Positions 18,148 to 26,260 of a stretch of DNA of 64,000 nucleotides are shown in pieces. Both the position numbers and the translations under genes were made by a program. The DNA lies in contig JAQBEH010000088.1 of NCBI GenBank assembly GCA_032124015.1, positions 1-64,000 of the forward strand. The letters run 5' to 3'. Position 1 is the stretch's first letter. Each line of letters starts with the position of its first letter. Source of the DNA: DASRJG01 sp032124015. Lineage in GTDB: Bacteria; Acidobacteriota; Polarisedimenticolia; Polarisedimenticolales; DASRJG01. The notes beneath the pieces are model-generated. The model did not search any database, was not told the DNA's origin, and was given only the letters and a program-made list of their open reading frames with translations.

Positions 18148-19428
18148 TCAAAACGCCAGTACGAACTGCACGCGAAGCTGCTGGTCGGTGATGTCCTGCC
18201 CCGGGAGTGAGACGATCCGGAGCGGGGCGAGAAGCGAGGGGGAGACGCCTCTCAATGCGAGTGTCGAGAGCGAAGCGAAGTTCTGACCGTACTTGATCTG
18301 CCCGATGTCGGCCTGGACCTTCATGTTGTGGTTCTTCCAGAAGTACCCATAGACGAGCCGCATCTCCGTCTGCTTCGCGTCGGCCACGTCCTCATCGGGC
18401 TCTACGCTGGCGTAGCGGACGGCGAGCTCTTGCGATTTCGGAACGATGAAGACGCCGAACTGCGCGTCGAAGCCGTTCGCATTGATATCAGGGCCGATGG
18501 TCGGGTTGTTTTGTTCGTCGGTCTGCATGAAGTACTCCGCCAGGGCGAAGTAGCGCTGGTACTTCCACGCGAACTCGAAGCCGATCGCGCTTTGATTGTT
18601 GGGATTCTGGAACACGCCGACGGAGGACAGTCCCTTGGGAACCTCTCCGAACCGGTACGCGAGCCCGAAGTGCAGCTGGTTGGTCTGGGGGTCGTCGATC
18701 GCGCCGTCGACCAGCTTGTACTCCCCCAACGGGTCGTAAACGATGCGCGCCGTGTAGAGGAACCCCTTGTCGTCCTGCGGGTTGTTCTGCCCCGCGCCGT
18801 TGAACGCCGCGGCCTGATAGCCGAACTTGTTCTTGAAGAACTGGCCGGAAAGCATGACGCCGATGTCCCGGCCGGGAGCGAACTTGGAACTCGCGATCGA
18901 GCGGTCGATGAACTCCAGTCTCGTATCGGAGGTCAACTCCTCGATGCCGAACGGAACCTTGTACTGGCCGGCGCGGACGGTCGCATAAGGGCTCTTTGCG
19001 AACTCGACGTAGCCGTCGGTCAGCCGGCTGTTGGTGATGTTGACGTTGGCGTCGGATTTCAGGGACGACAGCTCGATCTCGAACTTGTAGCGCATCCAGG
19101 GCTTGAAGACCGTTCCGAGGATGTAGAAGCGCAGCCTGGGGATTGAAAACGCCACCGAGGTCCCGTCGTTTTGCAAATATCCCGTGCTCGCGGGGTCAAG
19201 ATCGGCGCTGAACTCCTCGCGATCGTCGACCGTCATCCGAAACTGGCCCCACGCTCCCATCGTCAAGGCGTTGTCGCCGGACTTGAAGGTGACGAACCCC
19301 TTTGTGGGGTCGACGGTCGTTTCGGTCTTCGGCGCCGGCGGGGCCTCGTCGGCCGCAAGAGCCACCGGCACGAGCGCGATGCCCAGGATCAACACTCCGA
19401 TCAATGAACTCCAACGTTTCTGGTTCAC
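18148..19428 (-). CDS. Phosphate-selective porin (OprO/OprP family)
   Basis: A 426-residue outer-membrane beta-barrel starting at GTG 19428, with GGAGG close upstream and a signal peptide of about 28 residues ending before ADEA. Alternating aromatic/polar strands run to a C-terminal phenylalanine, the outer-membrane barrel signature. Segments such as RAGQYKVPFGIEEL and RDIGVMLSGQFF are typical of the OprP/OprO family, which passes phosphate or polyphosphate. As first gene of the pst-pho operon it would bring phosphate through the outer membrane to PstS. A candidate Pho box lies about 95 bases upstream. Confidence 0.9.
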   Translation of the reverse strand: MNQKRWSSLIGVLILGIALVPVALAADEAPPAPKTETTVDPTKGFVTFKSGDNALTMGAWGQFRMTVDDREEFSADLDPASTGYLQNDGTSVAFSIPRLRFYILGTVFKPWMRYKFEIELSSLKSDANVNITNSRLTDGYVEFAKSPYATVRAGQYKVPFGIEELTSDTRLEFIDRSIASSKFAPGRDIGVMLSGQFFKNKFGYQAAAFNGAGQNNPQDDKGFLYTARIVYDPLGEYKLVDGAIDDPQTNQLHFGLAYRFGEVPKGLSSVGVFQNPNNQSAIGFEFAWKYQRYFALAEYFMQTDEQNNPTIGPDINANGFDAQFGVFIVPKSQELAVRYASVEPDEDVADAKQTEMRLVYGYFWKNHNMKVQADIGQIKYGQNFASLSTLALRGVSPSLLAPLRIVSLPGQDITDQQLRVQFVLAF

Positions 19429-19522
19429 AAGGCCTCCGTGCCTCGTCGACTCGCGATCCGACCACCCCTCTGTGCGCCGGCTGGAGTCGACACGTAGATT
19501 CGACGGTCTCGCAATTGCCAGC

Positions 19523-19551
19523 ATGTAACACGGGTGTTAAGGGCGTGTTAA
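19523..19551 (-). promoter_or_regulatory. Candidate Pho box upstream of the porin-pst-pho operon
   Basis: On the minus strand three direct repeats read TTAACA (19551-19546), TTAACA (19540-19535) and TTACAT (19528-19523), with start-to-start spacings of 11 and 12 bases. Direct repeats of a TTxACA unit with an 11-base period are what PhoB/PhoP-class regulators bind, and a phoB gene is in the operon below. No confident -10 element was assigned. Confidence 0.6.
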
Positions 19552-19646
19552 TTCGGTTCCGGCTAGTAGCGCCATCGATCGCTCTCTCGCCGCGCGCGAT
19601 CCGAGGCCTTGCAGTCCGCGCTGTTTCTGAGCTAGATTCGTCGACT

Positions 19647-20522
19647 ATGAAAACCAATCTGCTGCCCATCGCGCTTTGTGCCGTCATCGGATCGTTCCTT
19701 GGCCAGGATCTGTGCGCCGAGCCGCCCAAGGAGCCCAAGATCGAGTTCCCCCAGGCAAGCCCTTCAGCCACAGTGAAGGAGCGCGTCGGTATCACCGACG
19801 TCGAAATCGAATACTCGCGGCCCGGCGTCAAGGACCGCAAGATCTTCGGCGGACTCGTTCCCTTCGGTGAAGTTTGGCGCACGGGTGCCAACTCTGCGAC
19901 GAAGATCACCTTCGGCACCAGCGTGAATTTCGGCGGCACCGAGGTGCCCGCGGGGTCCTACGCGCTGTTCACGATTCCCGAGAGCGGCGAATGGACCGTG
20001 ATTCTTAACAAAGCCGAAGGCCAGTGGGGTTCCTACGCCTACGACGCGAAAAACGATCTGGTGCGAGTGAAGGTCAAGCCCGTCGCCCTGACGGAGATGG
20101 TCGAGACCATGACCCTCAGCCTGTCGGACCTGCGCGATGACGCGGCCACGCTGAACATCACCTGGGACAAGACGCGCGTTCCGATCAAGTTGCAGACGAA
20201 CCTGGTCGCGGTGCTCGTGCCCCAGATCGAAGCGGCCATGGCGGGCCCGGGTAAGAAGCCCTACTTCGACGCGGCGATGTTCTACTACGCGCATGACCTC
20301 GACCTGAAAAAAGCCGTCGGTTGGATCGACGAAGCGATCAAGCAGCAGCCCGACGCCTTGTGGATGATCTACCGCAAGGGTCTGATCCTGGCGAAGCTGG
20401 GCGACAAGCCGGGGGCGCTCGCCGCGGCCAACCAATCGCTCGAACTGGCCAATAAGGCCGGCGGTTCCATCGGCGCCGAGTACAAGCGCCTGAACGAGGC
20501 GTTGATCGCCAGTTTGCGTTAG
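19647..20522 (+). CDS. Exported DUF2911-domain protein
   Basis: A 291-residue protein with a signal peptide (about 1-23), a DUF2911 domain (about 30-170; motifs VEIEYSRPGVKDRKIFG, WRTGANSATKITF and AGSYALFTIP are strongly conserved in this family) and a C-terminal helical segment with tetratricopeptide-like character (about 205-290). The ATG at 19647 is selected because it starts the signal peptide; the longer frame runs through the divergent operon's regulatory region. The family is common in Bacteroidota and Acidobacteriota but its function is unknown. It shares its upstream region with the phosphate operon, so phosphate control is possible. Confidence 0.8.
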   Translation: MKTNLLPIALCAVIGSFLGQDLCAEPPKEPKIEFPQASPSATVKERVGITDVEIEYSRPGVKDRKIFGGLVPFGEVWRTGANSATKITFGTSVNFGGTEVPAGSYALFTIPESGEWTVILNKAEGQWGSYAYDAKNDLVRVKVKPVALTEMVETMTLSLSDLRDDAATLNITWDKTRVPIKLQTNLVAVLVPQIEAAMAGPGKKPYFDAAMFYYAHDLDLKKAVGWIDEAIKQQPDALWMIYRKGLILAKLGDKPGALAAANQSLELANKAGGSIGAEYKRLNEALIASLR

Positions 20523-20577
20523 CTCGATCGTTCGCGCTGCCATGCGCTGCGAAGTGTGAGAATCTAGGCGTCCTGTG

Positions 20578-22134
20578 ATGCGCATCGCGGCCATCGACGT
20601 CGGCAGCAACTCGATCCACATGATCGTGGCCGAGGCCCGTCCCGACGGGCACTTCATCGTGCTCGATCGCGAAAAAGAGATGGTGCGGCTGGGCGAGAAG
20701 AGTCTCACCACCGGCCGCCTGCAGAAATCGGCGATGGACCGCGGGCTTCGCACCCTCAAGACGTTCAAGAGCATCGCCACGCGGCACGGGGTCGCCCGCA
20801 TCCGTGCGGTGGCGACAAGCGCAGTGCGCGAGACCGGAAACGGCGGCGAGTTCATCCAGCGGATCTACGACGAGTTGGGCCTACGCGTGCGCGTCATTTC
20901 GGGGCTCGAGGAGGCCCGCCTCATCCACCTGGGCGTCGCCCAGGTCGAGGACCTCGACAGCTCGCCGACGCTGATCCTGGACATCGGCGGCGGCAGCGTG
21001 GAGATTGTCCTCGCCGAGAAGGGCCGACCACCCGAGCTGCACAGCCTGAAGCTTGGAGTCTCCCGCATCACGGAGGCCTTCCTTTCGGAAGACCCGCCGC
21101 GCGCCAAACAGGTCGCGAAGCTCGAAAAGTACCTCCGCGCGGAGCTCGAGCCGGCGCTGGCCATGGCGGCTCGACGAAAGGTCAAGCGGGTCATCGGCAC
21201 CTCCGGTACGGCGCTCACCCTGGTCTCGATGGCCGCGCATCGCCTCGGCGTCCACCCCGGCACGCAAGTCCACGGCCTGGCCGTTCCGGCCGAGGCCGTC
21301 TCGCGGTTGAGGCTCGGCCTGGCGCGAGCCGACCGCGAAGCGCGCCTCGCGATGCGCGGGATGGACCCGAAGCGCGTCGACCTGATTACGTCGGGGGCGA
21401 TTCTTGCCGACGTGGTGCTGCGGCGCGTCAAGGCGACCCGGATCCAGGCGTGCTCCTGGGCCCTCCGCGAGGGGTTGCTCCAGGACTTCATCGCGAAACA
21501 TGCGAAGGGGATCGAAGAGTCGGCCCGGATCAGCGACGTCCGCCGCCGGAGCGTCTTTCGCCTGATGCGCCGGTTCGGCGCGCCCCAGGCCCACAGCGAG
21601 CAGGTGGCGCGCCTGTCGCTCCGCCTGTTCGACCAGCTCCGCGGACGATTGGGGCTTCGGGTCGAGGCCCGGGGCTGGCTCGAGTCGGCGGCGCTCCTCC
21701 ACGACGTCGGGCACCTGATCGAGCACGAGGAGCACCACCGCCATTCCTACTACCTCATCGTCAACTCCGAACTCTACGGCTTCCAGAGGGATGAAATCGA
21801 GGCGATCGGCCAGATCGCGCTCCACCACCATCGCAAGGGAACACCCAAGCCGGGGGAGGCCGGGGGAGAACCGCTACCGCGAGACGTCTGGCGCCAGGTC
21901 AAAGCGTGTGCGGCGCTGTTGCGGCTGGCCGAGGGGCTCGACCGCTCCCACTACGGCACCGTTTTGGACGTGAAGGTCAGGGGGCGAGGGCGTCGGGTGA
22001 ACGTAAATCTCGTGACGCGGGACGCCGACGGGGCGCTCGATGTGTGGGAGGGGCGACGGAGAACGGACCTCTTGGAGAAGCTGCTCGGCGCCGAGGTGGC
22101 GCTCACCGCACAAAAAAAGAGGGGACGCCGTTGA
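20578..22134 (+). CDS. ppx: Exopolyphosphatase / guanosine pentaphosphatase (Ppx/GppA)
   Basis: A 518-residue enzyme of the Ppx/GppA family that removes terminal phosphate from polyphosphate (and sometimes pppGpp). The N-terminal ASKHA-fold part (about 1-300) has IDVGSNSIHMIVAE and the phosphate loop LDIGGGSVEIVL; the C-terminal part (about 310-510) is an HD-like domain with LLHDVGHLIEHEEHH, as in long Ppx enzymes. Start is ATG 20578; a GTG sits one codon upstream. The stop codon lies in the loop of the hairpin that terminates the convergent mini-gene. It pairs functionally with polyphosphate kinase, encoded convergently just beyond. Confidence 0.93.
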   Translation: MRIAAIDVGSNSIHMIVAEARPDGHFIVLDREKEMVRLGEKSLTTGRLQKSAMDRGLRTLKTFKSIATRHGVARIRAVATSAVRETGNGGEFIQRIYDELGLRVRVISGLEEARLIHLGVAQVEDLDSSPTLILDIGGGSVEIVLAEKGRPPELHSLKLGVSRITEAFLSEDPPRAKQVAKLEKYLRAELEPALAMAARRKVKRVIGTSGTALTLVSMAAHRLGVHPGTQVHGLAVPAEAVSRLRLGLARADREARLAMRGMDPKRVDLITSGAILADVVLRRVKATRIQACSWALREGLLQDFIAKHAKGIEESARISDVRRRSVFRLMRRFGAPQAHSEQVARLSLRLFDQLRGRLGLRVEARGWLESAALLHDVGHLIEHEEHHRHSYYLIVNSELYGFQRDEIEAIGQIALHHHRKGTPKPGEAGGEPLPRDVWRQVKACAALLRLAEGLDRSHYGTVLDVKVRGRGRRVNVNLVTRDADGALDVWEGRRRTDLLEKLLGAEVALTAQKKRGRR

Positions 22135-22144
22135 CGGCGTCCCC
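22111..22144 (-). terminator. Intrinsic terminator of mini-gene copy 2
   Basis: A perfect 10-bp GC-rich stem (22121-22130 with 22135-22144) and TTGA loop. On the minus strand it is followed by TCTTTTTTTG, an excellent U-tract. The plus-strand ppx stop codon (22132-22134) sits exactly in the loop. Confidence 0.85.
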
Positions 22145-22179
22145 TGATATCTATTGGTGTTTCCTGCGAAGTGCAGAAG

Positions 22180-22239
22180 TTACTTCTTGGCCGCTTTCTT
22201 CTTCGTGGTCTTCTTAGCCGCTTTCTTCTTCGTTGCCAT
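22180..22239 (-). CDS. Histone H1-like lysine/alanine mini-protein (19 aa), copy 2
   Basis: A 19-codon gene: MATKKKAAKK, then TTKKKAAKK, near-identical to the 21-residue copy at 6814-6879. Eleven of 19 residues are lysine. Expression signals are strong: AAGGAGGTGA about 6 bases before the ATG, TTGACA/TATATT promoter at 22302-22329 and an intrinsic terminator at 22111-22144, making a free-standing transcript of about 185 bases. It lies between convergent ppx and ppk. Binding to nucleic acid, or to polyphosphate given the neighbours, is a reasonable guess from charge alone; the family has no assigned function that I recognise. Confidence 0.8.
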   Translation of the reverse strand: MATKKKAAKKTTKKKAAKK

Positions 22240-22301
22240 GGTGTCTCACCTCCTTCCGGCGGTCGTCGCATCGACGACCTGCGTTTTCGATCACGCTGCC
22301 G

Positions 22302-22329
22302 AATATAAAGGAGTGCCTCGGCATGTCAA
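22302..22329 (-). promoter_or_regulatory. Consensus sigma-70 promoter of mini-gene copy 2
   Basis: Minus strand: TTGACA (22329-22324), 16 bases, TATATT (22307-22302), with the same hexamers and spacing as the promoter of copy 1. It begins 17 bases beyond the ppk stop. The leader contains a GTCGTCG/CGACGAC hairpin before the ribosome site. Confidence 0.75.
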
Positions 22330-22345
22330 GACTGATTTTGCGTCG

Positions 22346-24448
22346 TCAACCGAGTCGGGTGGTCGCGCGCTCACTCAGAAACCACGACTGCGCGTTCAAA
22401 GCAGGTGTGTCCGCGTCGCGCGCGATGCGCGAATACGTTCCGTCGGCGTTCATCACGCGCGCCTTCACCGTATCGGCGAGATACGTGCCGAGGATCTCTT
22501 CTCGCACGACGCTCACGAGGCGCGGATCGGTGACGGGGAACAACACTTCGACGCGTGCGTTGAGGTTGCGCGGCATCAGATCGGCGCTGCCGAGGTAGAC
22601 CTCCTCGTCGCCGCCGTTCCGGAACGAGAACACGCGGCTGTGCTCGAGGAACCGGCCGACGATCGAGACGACGCGGATGTTCTCGCTCACCCCGGGGATC
22701 CCGGGACGAAGGCTGCACATCCCGCGCACGAGGAGGTCGATCGCGACCCCGGCCTGTGACGCCCGGTAGAGGCGCCGGATCATCCGACGATCGACCAAGG
22801 CGTTCATTTTCATGATGATGTGGCCGCGCCGGCCCGCCTTCTGGTGCTCGATCTCGCGTTCGATCAGACCCTCGATCGTCTCGCGCAGGTTGATCGGGGC
22901 GACGGCGAGCTTTCCGTAGTCGGTTTTGGCCGAATAACCCGTCAGATAGTTGAAAAGATCGGTCGCGTCGGCCCCGATCCGGTCATCGCAGGTCAGGATC
23001 CCCAGATCGGTGTACTGCTGGGCCGTGACCGTGTTGTAGTTCCCGGTCGCCAGGTGGGTGTAGCGGCGGATCCGGTCCCCCTCCCGACGGACGACGAGCG
23101 CCACCTTCGAGTGCGTCTTGAGGCCGAGGAGGCCGTAGACGACGTGGACGCCCTCATGCTCTAGGGCGCGGGCCCACTCGATGTTGCGCTCCTCGTCGAA
23201 CCGGGCCTTCAGCTCGACCAAGACCGCGACCTGCTTGCCCTCCTCGCGGGCGTCGAGCAGGGCCCGAACGACGGGGGCCTTCCGGCCGACGCGGTAGAGC
23301 GTCATCTTGATCGCGAGCACGTCGGGGTCGACCGCCGCCGCCTCGAGGAACTCGAGGACAGGCGCGAACGAGTCGAAGGGGTGGTGCAGCAGAATGTCGC
23401 CGGCGCGCACCGTCGCGAAGATGTCGGTTTCTTTCTTCTCGAGGCGGCGTGGCAGGGCGGGGAGGAACGGCGCCTCCTTGAGTTCGGGGCGATCGACGGC
23501 GTACAGCGCGCCGAGGTTGACCAGTGCGAGGGGGCCTTCCGTCTCGTGAGCGTCGGCACGGTCGGCCTCGAGATTGACGAGCAAGTTGTCGAGGAGCCGG
23601 GCCGGCATCGTCGCCTCGAACGTCAGGCGGGTCACGAAACCAAACTGCCTTTGGCGGACGCTCTCTTCGATCGTCTCCAAAAGATCGCCCGCTTCCAGCT
23701 CCTGGATCACGAGATCGGCGTTGCGCGTGACCCGGAACGGGTGCACCTCGACGATGTGTTCCCCAGGGAAAAGGGCGTCCAGGTTGGCGGCGACGAGCTG
23801 CTCCAACGGGACGAACGAAAAGCCGGAGCTTCCCGAGGCGTTGGGCACCGGTACGAGCTGCGGCAGGGTTCCCGGCACTTTGACGCGCGCGAAGTGCTCG
23901 TGGCCGGCTGGATCCCGGATGACCACCGCGAGGTTGACGCTCAGGTTCGAGATGTGGGGGAAGGGCCGCGACGGGTCGATGGCCAGCGGTGTCAGCACCG
24001 GGAAGACCTCGGTTTCGAAGTAGGTCCGAAGCCCGATTCTCGCTTCGATCGAAAGACCATCGTAGTCGAGGACGTGGATCCCCTCAGCCTGAAGCGCAGG
24101 CATGAGCCGGTCGCGCCAGATCCGGTGCGCCTCGTGCTTGATCTCGTTGGCGACGCGCCGGACTGCGGCGAGATGCTCGGCGGGGGTCAGCCCGTCGGGG
24201 CCGAGTTCCCGCACACCCGCCGCGACCTGTTGCTTGAGTCCGGCCAGCCGGATCATGAAGAACTCGTCCATGTTCGAGCCGAAGATCGACAGGAACCGGA
24301 CCCGCTCGAGAAGGGGGACCGTCGGGTCGTTCGCCTCGTCGAGCACGCGCCGTTGGAACTCGATCAGGGACAACTCGCGATTGACGTACAGCTGCGGGCT
24401 CTCGAGGTCGATCGCTTCTCTCTTGGAGCTATTGTCGATTTCGGCCAT
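22346..24448 (-). CDS. ppk1: Polyphosphate kinase 1
   Basis: A 700-residue PPK1 that reversibly polymerises the gamma-phosphate of ATP into polyphosphate. The four-domain layout is complete: N domain (YVNRELSLIEFQRRVLDEA), head domain, and two catalytic PLD-like domains holding the autophosphorylated histidine in YGLLGLKTHSKVALVVRR and the C2 segment GSADLMPRNLN. Length is normal. Start is uncertain: ATG 24448 and in-frame GTG 24472 both lack a ribosome site, and a GTGACA/TGTCAC palindrome sits just upstream. It follows the atypical NtrC-like gene by about 18-40 bases and is probably co-transcribed with it. Confidence 0.95.
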   Translation of the reverse strand: MAEIDNSSKREAIDLESPQLYVNRELSLIEFQRRVLDEANDPTVPLLERVRFLSIFGSNMDEFFMIRLAGLKQQVAAGVRELGPDGLTPAEHLAAVRRVANEIKHEAHRIWRDRLMPALQAEGIHVLDYDGLSIEARIGLRTYFETEVFPVLTPLAIDPSRPFPHISNLSVNLAVVIRDPAGHEHFARVKVPGTLPQLVPVPNASGSSGFSFVPLEQLVAANLDALFPGEHIVEVHPFRVTRNADLVIQELEAGDLLETIEESVRQRQFGFVTRLTFEATMPARLLDNLLVNLEADRADAHETEGPLALVNLGALYAVDRPELKEAPFLPALPRRLEKKETDIFATVRAGDILLHHPFDSFAPVLEFLEAAAVDPDVLAIKMTLYRVGRKAPVVRALLDAREEGKQVAVLVELKARFDEERNIEWARALEHEGVHVVYGLLGLKTHSKVALVVRREGDRIRRYTHLATGNYNTVTAQQYTDLGILTCDDRIGADATDLFNYLTGYSAKTDYGKLAVAPINLRETIEGLIEREIEHQKAGRRGHIIMKMNALVDRRMIRRLYRASQAGVAIDLLVRGMCSLRPGIPGVSENIRVVSIVGRFLEHSRVFSFRNGGDEEVYLGSADLMPRNLNARVEVLFPVTDPRLVSVVREEILGTYLADTVKARVMNADGTYSRIARDADTPALNAQSWFLSERATTRLG

Positions 24449-24478
24449 GAGCAACCAGGATAAGTCTGGCACTTGAAT

Positions 24479-24494
24479 GTGACAAACGTGTCAC
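24479..24494 (-). promoter_or_regulatory. Palindrome in front of ppk1
   Basis: GTGACA and TGTCAC flank a 4-base centre, giving a perfect 6-bp inverted repeat. It overlaps the stop codon of the upstream regulator gene and lies 6 bases before the GTG at 24472, where a ribosome site would be. It could be an operator or a small hairpin that restrains ppk1 translation. Confidence 0.35.
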
Positions 24495-25891
24495 GGGACG
24501 AGGACCTTCCGGCGGCGGCGCTTGCTGGCGATTTCGAGGTCGAAAAGCCGGATTTTCCTCTGGAGCGTGCGCACGCCGATTCCCAAAAGTTGCGCGCTGT
24601 GCGTGCGATTCCCGCCGGTGTGTTCGAGCGTGGCTCGGATCAGCTCGCGTTCCATCTCGCCGATCGTCGTGCCGGGGGCGATCGTGGACCTCGGCGGCGC
24701 CGCCCGGTCGCGCAGCACCGATGGGGGGAGGTCTTCCGGAGTGATGCGGTCCCTCGAGCTCGAGACCAAGACGCTCTCCAGGATGTTCTTCAACTCGCGG
24801 ACGTTCCCGGGCCAGTTGTAGGCTTCGAGGGCGGACAGCGCCTCCGCCGAAATCGCCTTCCTGGGGACGGCGTTGTCCCTGGCGAGCTCTTCCAGGAACG
24901 CCTCGACCAGTGCGGGGATGTCGGAGCGGCGTTCGCGCAGGGGCGGCACCTGGATCGTGACGACCTTGAGCCGGTAGTAGAGATCGCGACGGAACGTGCC
25001 CCGTTCGACCATGGCCTCGAGGTCGGAGTTGGTGGCTGCGATCACGCGGACGTCGACTCTCACGTTCTGCTCGCCGCCGACGCGCATGAACTCCCGCTCC
25101 TCGAGGACGCGGAGCAGCTTCACCTGGGTGGCAAGATCGGTCTCGCCGATCTCGTCCAGGAAAAGGGTGCCCCGGTGAGCGGTTTCGAACTTCCCGCGGG
25201 CCCGCGCGTGCGCGCCCGTGAACGAGCCCCTCTCGTGCCCGAACAGTTCCGACTCGATCAGGTTCACCGGGATGGCGGCGCAGTTGATGCCGAGAAACGG
25301 GAAATCGCGGCGCGGCGAGTTGAAGTGGATCGCCCGCGCGACCAACTCCTTGCCGACGCCGCTCTCCCCGAAGATGAGCACCGTCGCCCGCAGCGGCGCG
25401 ACGCGCAAGATCCGGTCGAGCACCGCGCGCATCGCCGATGAGTGACTGACGAGGTTTTTGACGCCGTAGTTCTTCGAGACCTCGTGTTGCAGCAGGGCGA
25501 GACGTGAGTCGAGGTCGTGCCTCTCGAGGAGGCGCACGAGCCGGGCGCGCAGTTCGAACGCGTCGGTCGGGCGCAAGACGTAGTCATCGGCACCCTCCCG
25601 CAACAGGCGCACCGCCTCGAGAATGCGCACGGCATCGACGATGAGCAGGATCGGGGTCGAGGGTGCGGTACGGCGAAACGCTTCGATGAGCTTGTCGTGC
25701 ACCGCGCGGTCGAGATCGAGCAGGACCGCGTCGTGAGGGCGGCGCTCGTTCAATTCGAGAGCCTGCCGCCCGCTGACGGCTAGCGTCGCCGTGAACTTCG
25801 ATCGGGCGAGGACGCCACGGACTCGTTCGGCGTGGTCTCGGTCGGGGTCGAGAACGAGGATGCGCTTCTGATCGGGGGCCAAGCCGCTCAC
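24491..25891 (-). CDS. Sigma-54 activator, NtrC-like, with atypical receiver
   Basis: A 466-residue activator with a receiver-like domain (1-125), AAA+ domain (about 150-385; Walker A GESGVGKE, contact loop GSFTGA, Walker B LFLDEIG) and Fis-type helix-turn-helix (about 410-450) ending in a basic KRRRRK tail. In the receiver the usual Asp is present (D59, LLDLD) but the conserved lysine is replaced by arginine (R107 in VLRPTD), so normal phosphorylation switching is doubtful. The GSFTGA variant still contacts sigma-54 in known members. No kinase gene is adjacent; instead ppk1 follows by 18-40 bases, so it may govern polyphosphate synthesis. Start is GTG 25891. Confidence 0.88.
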   Translation of the reverse strand: MSGLAPDQKRILVLDPDRDHAERVRGVLARSKFTATLAVSGRQALELNERRPHDAVLLDLDRAVHDKLIEAFRRTAPSTPILLIVDAVRILEAVRLLREGADDYVLRPTDAFELRARLVRLLERHDLDSRLALLQHEVSKNYGVKNLVSHSSAMRAVLDRILRVAPLRATVLIFGESGVGKELVARAIHFNSPRRDFPFLGINCAAIPVNLIESELFGHERGSFTGAHARARGKFETAHRGTLFLDEIGETDLATQVKLLRVLEEREFMRVGGEQNVRVDVRVIAATNSDLEAMVERGTFRRDLYYRLKVVTIQVPPLRERRSDIPALVEAFLEELARDNAVPRKAISAEALSALEAYNWPGNVRELKNILESVLVSSSRDRITPEDLPPSVLRDRAAPPRSTIAPGTTIGEMERELIRATLEHTGGNRTHSAQLLGIGVRTLQRKIRLFDLEIASKRRRRKVLVP

Positions 25892-25913
25892 GGGGCCGAG
25901 TATATAGAGGAGA

Positions 25914-25975
25914 GGCCGAATTCGGCCATCGTGGCGTAGTCAAGCACTCAATTCGGCCAAAGTGGCCACTACGCC
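25914..25975. promoter_or_regulatory. Palindromes in the divergent regulator / small-protein spacer
   Basis: The spacer holds a perfect 14-bp palindrome GGCCGAATTCGGCC (25914-25927), a 10-bp palindrome AGTGGCCACT (25961-25970), a second ATTCGGCCA half-site (about 25950-25958) and an inverted GGCGTAGT/ACTACGCC pair (25933-25940, 25968-25975). Such symmetry between divergent genes suggests operator sites, perhaps for the regulator itself. Confidence 0.4.
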
Positions 25976-26079
25976 TTTTGAGAGGAGCGTTTTCATGGAG
26001 GAGAAACGCACGGTCGCCTTGGTATAGGTCTTGATACATTTCTGTATTGCCCTCGAATTGATCGGGGTGGGGAGGTGCC

Positions 26080-26259
26080 GTGGCAACGAAGAAAGCAGCC
26101 GTCAAGATCGAGCCCAAGGCCAAAGTCGTCGAATACAGCATCGGGACACAGATCTACCAGATCGATCCGGAGCGGCACAAGGTTTACCGGCGCTTCGTCG
26201 AGATCGAAACCGGCCGGGCCTCGACGATCTTTGCGAGTTGGCGCGCCAGCAACGTCTAG
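26080..26259 (+). CDS. Small basic protein (59 aa) with MATKK start
   Basis: A 59-residue protein beginning MATKKAAVKIEPKAK and continuing into a folded-looking part with IYQIDPERHKVYRRF and a final ASTIFASW segment. The GTG start at 26080 is preceded by GGGGAGGTG, a strong ribosome site, and the stop at 26257-26259 is one base before the start of the thioredoxin-like gene, so the two are co-translated. The lysine-rich N-terminus resembles the two mini-proteins at 6814 and 22180, although the remainder is unlike them. I do not recognise the family. It lies divergently from the NtrC-like/ppk1 unit. Confidence 0.65.
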   Translation: MATKKAAVKIEPKAKVVEYSIGTQIYQIDPERHKVYRRFVEIETGRASTIFASWRASNV

Positions 26260-26260
26260 C

